Positions 58,523 through 64,000 of a stretch of 64,000 nucleotides of DNA are shown here, one piece after another (positions within the stretch are counted from its first letter, which is position 1; each line of letters starts with the position of its first letter). A program made the translations under genes and the position numbers. The stretch comes from SVFI01 sp045546735 (GTDB taxonomy: Bacteria; Bacillota; Clostridia; Lachnospirales; Lachnospiraceae). Below the pieces are notes generated by a model that was not told where the DNA came from, did no database searches, and saw only the letters and a program-made list of their open reading frames with translations. The stretch lies in NCBI GenBank assembly GCA_045546735.1, contig JAZQDJ010000080.1, positions 28,201 through 92,200 on the forward strand, written 5' to 3'.

Positions 58523-59755
58523 ATGACACAGTTTTTAGAGTATGTAAAAATGGCTCTTATGAATATTAAGAGCAATAAAGGGCGTTCTCTTTTGACTATG
58601 CTTGGTATTATCATAGGTATTTCCTCGGTGATCATGGTTATTTCCATCGGTAACGGGGTTTCGGCACAGATTAACGAAGAGTTAAATAAAATTGCCGGCG
58701 GACAGTTGTATTTCTATTCCGGAAGTATGATGGGTGAGATGGTGGAAGAGACCATCCGTTTTACGATAGAAGATTTTGAGGAAATCGAGGAAAAAATCGA
58801 GCATGTAAAGGGTGTCAGCCCAAGCTACCAGACGTACGGAAGTGCACGTAGCCAAAAAGGTGAATTTACGGCGTATGTTTACGGAGGAACGGTGGCGCAG
58901 CAGTATATTTATACGGAGCCGATTATTAAGGGACGTTATTTTAATAAGTCTGATTATGAGTCGGCAAACCGCGTCTGTATCATCCGTGAGAGCAGTGCAG
59001 TTGCGCTGTTCGGAACAACAGATGTAATCGGAGAAAGTTTTGAGACGATAGTGGACGGATTGTCCATGGACTGTACGATTATCGGTATTCGCCAGGACAA
59101 CGCATCGAGTGCGCTCGGCGGAATGCTTATGTATTATGACGAAGTGGAGATGGAAATCCCGCTTACAACAATGGGGTCGGCTTTCGGATATTATGTGGAA
59201 GATTTTAACAGTTTTTATGTATTTACCGACGGTCCGCAATATTCGACGGATGCGGCATCTGCAATTATGCGGCTTCTTCGCAGCAAATATCAGTTGTCGG
59301 TGGATTCTAAAGCAGTTCAGATGCAGGATTTTAATGACTCCATGAAGAGTATCACACAGGTGATTGATATTATCACGGTATTCGTTGTGTTTGTGGCGGC
59401 GATTTCGCTTTTGGTAGGCGGTATCGGAGTTATGAATATCATGCTTGTATCCGTGACGGAGCGTACGCGTGAAATCGGTATCCGTAAAGCGCTCGGTGCA
59501 AGAACAAAATCTATCATGTTACAGTTTTTGGCAGAATCCGCCATTATTACACTTTTAGGAGGAGTGATAGGAATTATCCTCGGAGTAGCCGGTGCTAACT
59601 TAGTATGCGGTATGATGGGATTTACGGCGCTTGTTACATTCGGAACGGTTTTCCTGACGACACTGTTTTCTATAGGTGTCGGAATGTTCTTCGGAATTTA
59701 TCCGGCGAGAAAAGCAGCGAAGATGAGTCCGATTGAAGCGCTCAGACACGATTAA
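58523..59755 (+). CDS. MacB/FtsX-type ABC transporter permease
   Basis: A 410-residue permease with the MacB layout: first span near residues 20-42 (SLLTMLGIIIGISSVIMVIS), a large extracytoplasmic domain (about 50-265), and three C-terminal spans with TRTREIGIRKALGA-like TERTREIGIRKALG between them. Completes the exporter with the ATPase and adaptor. The substrate is unknown; antimicrobial peptides are typical for the class, by inference. AAAGGGG ribosome site 14 nt after the adaptor gene. Confidence 0.94.
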   Translation: MTQFLEYVKMALMNIKSNKGRSLLTMLGIIIGISSVIMVISIGNGVSAQINEELNKIAGGQLYFYSGSMMGEMVEETIRFTIEDFEEIEEKIEHVKGVSPSYQTYGSARSQKGEFTAYVYGGTVAQQYIYTEPIIKGRYFNKSDYESANRVCIIRESSAVALFGTTDVIGESFETIVDGLSMDCTIIGIRQDNASSALGGMLMYYDEVEMEIPLTTMGSAFGYYVEDFNSFYVFTDGPQYSTDAASAIMRLLRSKYQLSVDSKAVQMQDFNDSMKSITQVIDIITVFVVFVAAISLLVGGIGVMNIMLVSVTERTREIGIRKALGARTKSIMLQFLAESAIITLLGGVIGIILGVAGANLVCGMMGFTALVTFGTVFLTTLFSIGVGMFFGIYPARKAAKMSPIEALRHD

Positions 59756-59769
59756 GAAATATTTCATAG

Positions 59770-59800
59770 AAAGTGCAGGCTTTATTGCTTGCACTTTTTT
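59770..59800 (+). terminator. Terminator after the ABC exporter
   Basis: AAGTGCA-GGC (59771-59780), loop, GC-T-TGCACTT (59787-59796), then further T residues to 59800. Confidence 0.75.
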
Positions 59801-59863
59801 CTTTCATATAATATGATATTTCAATATGAAGGAAATATTGCAAAATGAAACGGAGGAATCCTT

Positions 59864-60388
59864 ATGGAACAGGAAAAAAAGGAAGAAGTTGTTCTTAATC
59901 CGGATGAGGTGTTGTATGAGGTGGATGTGCATATGACAACCTCGGTTTTGTATGACTATATGCTCCGTCATACATATATGAGTTTGACAGGACCGATTGC
60001 AACTGTGCTTGGTATTATGTGTATTATGTTTTGGGCAAACGGTGCGAATATCATTTACCTTTTTGCGGGAATTGTGATTATAGCATATTTGCCTTGGAAT
60101 TTATTTTTGAATGCGAAACGTCAGATTTTGGTGAATGAGGCGTTTAAAAAACCACTTCATTATTCTTTTACAAAAGATGGTATTTATGTTTCGCAGGATG
60201 GCAGGATGGAGATGCAGAAGTGGGAGAATATGTATAAAGCGGTTTCGACAGGGAAAAGTGTGATTGTATATACTTCAAAAGTGAATGCATCTATTTTTCC
60301 GAGAAAAGACCTTGGAGAAGATTCTGTGGCTCTTTTGGAAATTCTTTGCAGATACATGGATCCGAAGAAAGTGAAATTCAAACAATAG
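59864..60388 (+). CDS. YcxB-like membrane protein
   Basis: A 174-residue protein. Two hydrophobic segments (about residues 44-60 and 63-85) follow a soluble start; the C-terminal half contains LHYSFTKDGIYVS and WENMYKAVSTGKSVIVYTSK, the signature beta-rich pattern of the YcxB-like family (PF14317 type). Function unknown. A GGAGGA ribosome site precedes it. The terminator before it and the promoter after it make it a separate unit. Confidence 0.82.
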   Translation: MEQEKKEEVVLNPDEVLYEVDVHMTTSVLYDYMLRHTYMSLTGPIATVLGIMCIMFWANGANIIYLFAGIVIIAYLPWNLFLNAKRQILVNEAFKKPLHYSFTKDGIYVSQDGRMEMQKWENMYKAVSTGKSVIVYTSKVNASIFPRKDLGEDSVALLEILCRYMDPKKVKFKQ

Positions 60389-60417
60389 TGTACAGTTTTT
60401 TTGCTTTGTGATAAAAT
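60389..60417 (+). promoter_or_regulatory. Putative promoter of tsaE
   Basis: TGTACA (60389-60394), 17-bp spacer, TAAAAT (60412-60417). Confidence 0.45.
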
Positions 60418-60430
60418 AAAGGTGATGTGT

Positions 60431-60859
60431 ATGAATTATGAAAGCGGTAGAGAGCAGGATACATTTGCTCTCGGTGAAAAGATAGGAAAAGAGGCCCGGC
60501 CGGGTGATGTATTTGCTCTGCTTGGTGATCTTGGTGTAGGAAAGACAGTATTTACGAAAGGGTTTGCAAAAGGACTCGGAATTCAAGAACATGTCAATAG
60601 TCCTACCTTTACCATTTTGCAGGTTTATGATGAGGGGAGACTTCCGCTCTATCATTTTGATGTATACAGAATCGGTGATCCGGAAGAAATGGATGAAATC
60701 GGCTATGAGGACTATTTCTTCGGGAACGGAGTATGTCTTGTAGAGTGGGCAAATCTGATGGAAGAGCTTATGCCTGCACAGACAAAATGGATTGAGATTA
60801 AAAAAGATCTTGAAAAAGGATTTGAATACAGGGAAATTACGATTAAAGAAGGCAGATAA
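60431..60859 (+). CDS. tsaE: tRNA threonylcarbamoyladenosine biosynthesis ATPase TsaE
   Basis: A 142-residue ATPase needed to make t6A37 in ANN-decoding tRNAs together with TsaB, TsaD and TsaC. The P-loop GDLGVGKT is at about residues 32-39, followed by the HVNSPTFTI switch and YHFDVYRI and VEWANLM motifs. The start at 60431 is placed by the AAAGGTGAT site. The next gene, tsaB, begins one base after the stop. Confidence 0.96.
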   Translation: MNYESGREQDTFALGEKIGKEARPGDVFALLGDLGVGKTVFTKGFAKGLGIQEHVNSPTFTILQVYDEGRLPLYHFDVYRIGDPEEMDEIGYEDYFFGNGVCLVEWANLMEELMPAQTKWIEIKKDLEKGFEYREITIKEGR

Positions 60860-60860
60860 G

Positions 60861-61586
60861 ATGAAGATTGCAGCGATAGACAGTTCCGGACTGGTGGCAA
60901 GTGTTGCTATTCTTGACGGCGATACAATTTTGGCAAGATACAGTGTCAATTATAAAAAGACACATTCCCAGACATTGTTGCCGATGTTGGCAGAAATCAC
61001 ACAGATGACGGAGTTTGAATTGAATAGTCTGGATGCAATTGCGATTGCAAAGGGGCCGGGATCGTTTACGGGACTTCGTATCGGTTCGGCTACGGCAAAA
61101 GGGCTCGGGCAGGCACTTGATAAACCGATTGTAGAAATTCCGACATTGGATGCAATGGCGTATCAGATGTACGGTGTTGAGCGTGTGATTTGTCCGATGA
61201 TGGATGCAAGACGCGGTCAGGTATATACAGGACTATATCGTTTCCTGCGAAGCGGAGGAGAGACGAAATTTGAAGTGCTTATTCCGCAGTGTGCAGTAGC
61301 GGTAGAGGAGATTATTGATAAAGTAAATGAAATCGGAGATTCGGTAATATATCTCGGTGACGGGGTTCCTGTACATGAAACGGTACTGAGAGAGCGCACG
61401 GCGGTCGATTTTGAGTTTGCTCCGGCAAACTGTAACAGACAGGATGCGGCTGCGCTTGCAACTCTTGCGGCAACAGAGTTTGCAAAAGGTAATTTTGTGA
61501 CGGCGGCAGCGCACAGACCGGATTATCTCCGCCTTTCACAGGCGGAACGCGAACGTTTGGAAAAAGAAGGGAAAAACAATGGTTGA
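60861..61586 (+). CDS. tsaB: tRNA threonylcarbamoyladenosine biosynthesis protein TsaB
   Basis: A 241-residue partner of TsaD in t6A synthesis. It belongs to the ASKHA fold and starts MKIAAIDSSG; KGPGSFTGLRIGSATAKGLG near residues 66-85 is the family signature. Its C-terminus overlaps the rimI start by 8 nt. The order tsaE-tsaB-rimI-(...)-tsaD is common in Firmicutes. Confidence 0.96.
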   Translation: MKIAAIDSSGLVASVAILDGDTILARYSVNYKKTHSQTLLPMLAEITQMTEFELNSLDAIAIAKGPGSFTGLRIGSATAKGLGQALDKPIVEIPTLDAMAYQMYGVERVICPMMDARRGQVYTGLYRFLRSGGETKFEVLIPQCAVAVEEIIDKVNEIGDSVIYLGDGVPVHETVLRERTAVDFEFAPANCNRQDAAALATLAATEFAKGNFVTAAAHRPDYLRLSQAERERLEKEGKNNG

Positions 61587-62013
61587 GTTTCGCCGGATGA
61601 CAAAGGAAGATGTTCAGCAGGTTACCCGGATGGAACAAATGTATTTTTCCCAGCCGTGGAGCGGACAGGCTTTTACAGAAGCGCTGGATAAGAAAGAATA
61701 TTTCTATATGGTGGCGGTACAGGGCGAAGAAGTGCTTGCTTATTGTGGTATGTATCAGGTTCTTGACGAGGGGAATATTACCCAGGTTGCAGTCAGGGAA
61801 GATGTGCGGGGGCAGGGGATTGCCCGCAGACTTTTGCAGGATTTCATGCAAAACGGAAAAAGAAGCGGTGTGGATGCGTATACATTAGAAGTGAGAATCT
61901 CAAATCATAAGGCGATAGCACTTTATGAGGCGTGCGGATTTGAGACGGAGTGCGTGCGGAAAGATTTTTATTCGTCACCGAAAGAAGATGCGTATATTAT
62001 GTGGAAACGTTAG
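61579..62013 (+). CDS. rimI: Ribosomal protein S18-alanine N-acetyltransferase
   Basis: A 144-residue GNAT acetyltransferase. The acetyl-CoA loop is VRGQGIARRLL (about residues 77-87), followed by LEVRISNHKAIALYEACGFE, which is RimI-typical. It acetylates the N-terminal alanine of S18 in model bacteria. Overlap with tsaB ensures coupled translation. Its stop codon sits inside a 16-bp palindrome. Confidence 0.94.
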   Translation: MVEFRRMTKEDVQQVTRMEQMYFSQPWSGQAFTEALDKKEYFYMVAVQGEEVLAYCGMYQVLDEGNITQVAVREDVRGQGIARRLLQDFMQNGKRSGVDAYTLEVRISNHKAIALYEACGFETECVRKDFYSSPKEDAYIMWKR

Positions 62014-62024
62014 CCATGGCTAAC
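62009..62024. repeat. Perfect 16-bp palindrome at the rimI stop
   Basis: GTTAGCCATGGCTAAC, identical on both strands. It includes the rimI TAG (62011-62013). It is not followed by a T run, so it is unlikely to be a terminator, and could be a protein-binding site or a hairpin that protects the 3' end. Confidence 0.6.
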
Positions 62025-62106
62025 AGTAATTACCACTAGTCATATATTGTAGTGCTGGTGTACTCTATGTTTGAATTGTTTTATTTTATAGGTAGGAGGA
62101 AAACAA

Positions 62107-62349
62107 ATGAAGATATATGATGAACACCGGAATTTGCTGAGCATAATATGTAACCGATGTGAGAAGAAATTGTTGGTAGAGAACGGATTGCTGAAAGATG
62201 CAGTTTATGAAGGGAAGCAGACTTTTGGCTACTTTTCCGGAAGAGACGGCATGACTCACCGGTTTGATTTGTGCGAAGAATGTTATAATGAATGGATCGG
62301 TATGTTCCGTATTCCGGTGGAGGAAACGGAAAATGCGGAGATGATTTAA
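62107..62349 (+). CDS. Small zinc-ribbon-like protein
   Basis: An 80-residue protein with two Cys pairs, CNRC (15-18) and CEEC (56-59), an arrangement for one zinc ion. No other motif. A strong TAGGAGGA site precedes the ATG. It is 19 nt before rnz and shares its direction, so probably the same transcript. Function unknown. Confidence 0.8.
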   Translation: MKIYDEHRNLLSIICNRCEKKLLVENGLLKDAVYEGKQTFGYFSGRDGMTHRFDLCEECYNEWIGMFRIPVEETENAEMI

Positions 62350-62368
62350 CAGAAAAAGAGGGAATGGA

Positions 62369-63280
62369 ATGATAGATGTTTGTCTGCTCGGGACGGGCGG
62401 AATGATGCCTCTTCCGTATAGATATCTGACATCAATGATGGCAAGGTATAACGGCAAGAGTATATTGATTGATTGCGGTGAAGGAACACAGATCGCAATG
62501 AAAGAGAAAGGTTGGAGTCCGAAACCGATTGATGTGATTTGTTTTACGCATTATCATGCGGATCATATCAGTGGTTTGCCGGGGATGCTTTTGACAATGG
62601 GGAATGCGGAACGGACAGAGCCGCTTCTTATGATAGGACCTAAAGGACTTGAAAGAGTGGTCGGAGCGCTTCGTGTCATTGCACCGGAGCTTCCGTTTGA
62701 AATAAAGTTTCATGAAGTGACAGAGCCGTTTGAACAGATTGATATGGGTGATTACAAGCTCGAAGCGTTTCGCGTAAATCACAATGTAATTTGCTACGGC
62801 TATAATCTGATTGTAGAACGTGCAGGTAAATTCCAAGTAGACAAAGCAAAAGAGTTGGGCCTTCCGGTGCAGTGCTGGAATCCGTTGCAGAAAGGTAATA
62901 CAGTTGAATTTGAAGGAAAAACTTATACGCCGGATATGGTGATGGGGGCTCCGCGAAAGGGGCTGAAGGTAACTTACTGTACAGATACGAGACCGACAAA
63001 ATCCATCGAGGAAAATGCGGCAGGCGCAGATTTGTTTATCTGTGAAGGAATGTACGGTGAGGAAGATAAGCAGCAGAAGGCAAGAGAACATAAACATATG
63101 ACGTTTTATGAGGCTGCGCAGATTGCAAAGGCAGCAGACGTAAAACAGATGTGGCTTACGCATTACAGTCCTTCGTTGCCGTGGCCGGATCAGTACCTTC
63201 CGCAGGTGCGTAAAATTTTTGAGGCATCGCTTACGGCGAAAGACGGACAGACAACAGAACTTGATTTTGAAGAAGAATAA
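62369..63280 (+). CDS. rnz: Ribonuclease Z
   Basis: A 303-residue metallo-beta-lactamase nuclease that trims tRNA 3' ends. The metal motif THYHADH (His61, His63, Asp65, His66) is preceded by the first strand GTGGMMP, and further ligands lie in YCTDTRP and in HMTFYEAAQIAK / WLTHYSP. Length fits the short RNase Z form. Encoded near t6A genes, together a tRNA-maturation group. Confidence 0.93.
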   Translation: MIDVCLLGTGGMMPLPYRYLTSMMARYNGKSILIDCGEGTQIAMKEKGWSPKPIDVICFTHYHADHISGLPGMLLTMGNAERTEPLLMIGPKGLERVVGALRVIAPELPFEIKFHEVTEPFEQIDMGDYKLEAFRVNHNVICYGYNLIVERAGKFQVDKAKELGLPVQCWNPLQKGNTVEFEGKTYTPDMVMGAPRKGLKVTYCTDTRPTKSIEENAAGADLFICEGMYGEEDKQQKAREHKHMTFYEAAQIAKAADVKQMWLTHYSPSLPWPDQYLPQVRKIFEASLTAKDGQTTELDFEEE

Positions 63281-63313
63281 ATGAAACCAATCGGAAAGGA
63301 GGCGATATAGCGT

Positions 63314-63922
63314 ATGAAGAAAAAAATGGCAGGCAAAAAAGGCGTTGTTATATTTTTTGTGTTGCTTCTTCTTATTGTGGGATATTTTTATTATCTTTCA
63401 AACCGCCCTGTATCGCAACCTGAGGAAGCGGTTCCGGAGATAGAGGTCATGACGGCGACGCAGCGTGTGCTTGCGCGTGATCTTTCTATTAATTATCCGC
63501 CGACACCGAGAGAGGTTGTAAAATATTACAGCGAAATTACGCAGTGTTTTTACAATGAAGAAATTACCGATGATGATATTTATGCACTCGGTATGAAGGC
63601 AAGAGAATTATATGATGCAGAACTTGTAGCGAATCAGACAGAGGCAGATTATATGGATTCTTTGAAGTTTGATATACAGGACTTCAGAAGTAAAAGCAGA
63701 ACGATTGCAAGTTATGAACCTTCTTCGAGTCTTGATGTGGAAACGTTTTCGGAAGATGGTTTTGAGTGGGCGAGATTGTATTGTAATTATGGTGTGAAGC
63801 AAGGCGAGATTTTGTACAACTCTAATATGGTATTTATTTTGAGAAAAGATGATACGGGCCATTACAAAATATATGGTTGGAAACTTGCGGACGAAAAGCA
63901 GACTTTGGAAAGTACAGACTAA
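63314..63922 (+). CDS. Signal-anchored protein of unknown function
   Basis: A 202-residue protein with a basic N-terminus, one hydrophobic anchor (about residues 11-28) and an extracellular helical/beta domain with no recognised catalytic motif. The position just before tsaD is recurrent for an uncharacterised family in Lachnospiraceae as far as I recall; I do not give a family number. GGAGG lies 8 nt before an ATG at 63314 (AAAGGAGGCGATATAGCGT). Confidence 0.75.
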   Translation: MKKKMAGKKGVVIFFVLLLLIVGYFYYLSNRPVSQPEEAVPEIEVMTATQRVLARDLSINYPPTPREVVKYYSEITQCFYNEEITDDDIYALGMKARELYDAELVANQTEADYMDSLKFDIQDFRSKSRTIASYEPSSSLDVETFSEDGFEWARLYCNYGVKQGEILYNSNMVFILRKDDTGHYKIYGWKLADEKQTLESTD

Positions 63923-63943
63923 AAGGAAAGTAGTTGGAGAACT

Positions 63944-64000
63944 ATGGCAGAGCAGAAAGATATATTGATATTAGGCATAGAGAGTTCCTGTGATGAGACG
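63944..64000 (+). CDS. tsaD: TsaD, tRNA N6-adenosine threonylcarbamoyltransferase (5' fragment)
   Basis: Only 19 codons are in the window. They read DILILGIESSCDET, the invariant start of TsaD/Kae1, the catalytic subunit of the t6A machinery. TTGGAGA is the ribosome site. The gene continues past the right edge. Confidence 0.9.
   Translation, partial: MAEQKDILILGIESSCDET

Overview
The window looks like one chromosomal segment of a Gram-positive anaerobe of the Clostridia, most likely Lachnospiraceae. The grounds are moderate GC, strong AGGAGG-type ribosome binding sites, TTGACA/TATAAT promoters, an FMN riboswitch in front of an ECF-type riboflavin transporter, LytR-CpsA-Psr and polyprenyl-phosphate glycosyltransferase genes, a PdaB-like polysaccharide deacetylase, a Csp-like subtilisin, and many small Clostridia-type membrane proteins. 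This is inferred from gene content; no species marker (rRNA) is present. No phage, insertion sequence, CRISPR array, tRNA or rRNA was found.

Layout. 1-4.8 kb: the end of a surface-polysaccharide cluster (GT2, lipid-phosphate sugar transferase, LCP attachment enzyme, GT2), followed by glmS. 6.6-9.9 kb: a leader with two 70-nt palindromic repeats, then an HtrA-type protease and an atypical ClpX with a long acidic N-terminus. 10-12.6 kb: Csp-like S8 protease, signal peptidase II, cytidine deaminase. 12.6-14.3 kb: a small AT-rich island holding an unknown protein, a polynucleotide-kinase-like P-loop protein and an overlapping Thg1-family 3'-5' RNA polymerase; this is the best candidate for an under-described system, probably RNA end repair. 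14.4-18.8 kb: two divergent giant membrane proteins, GT-C-like. 19.2-23.6 kb: DUF4177 protein, FAD oxidoreductase, FN3-M15 peptidase, PdaB-like deacetylase. 23.7-28.6 kb: membrane protein, azlCD, thiamine pyrophosphokinase, Glu-rich anchored protein, GT-C-like protein.

28.7-33.9 kb: hisC, small exporter, methyltransferase, hslO and nadE. 33.9-37.6 kb: two small surface proteins on the minus strand, dapF, and an ECF sigma factor with an overlapping membrane partner. 38-47.5 kb: guaB, a GAF-PAS-GGDEF-EAL regulator, a DUF2339-like membrane protein, glnS and a DUF2225 protein. 47.6-49.2 kb, minus strand: DUF975, a small HEXXH metalloprotease-like protein and a DUF4190-like protein. 49.4-54 kb: a GH9 cellulase lipoprotein and Tex. 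54.2-55.3 kb: a DUF2975/HTH pair behind an operator-like repeat. 55.3-56.2 kb: FMN riboswitch and ribU. 56.2-59.8 kb: a MacAB-type exporter preceded by a 12-bp inverted repeat. 59.9-64 kb: YcxB-like protein, tsaE-tsaB-rimI, a small zinc-ribbon protein, rnz, a signal-anchored protein and the start of tsaD.

Central themes are envelope building (glmS, dapF, LCP, deacetylase, M15), tRNA maturation and decoding (tsaEB/D, rnz, glnS, Thg1-like), and envelope or protein quality control (HtrA, ClpX, Hsp33). Starts were chosen by ribosome binding site where it disagreed with the longest open frame; such choices are stated.
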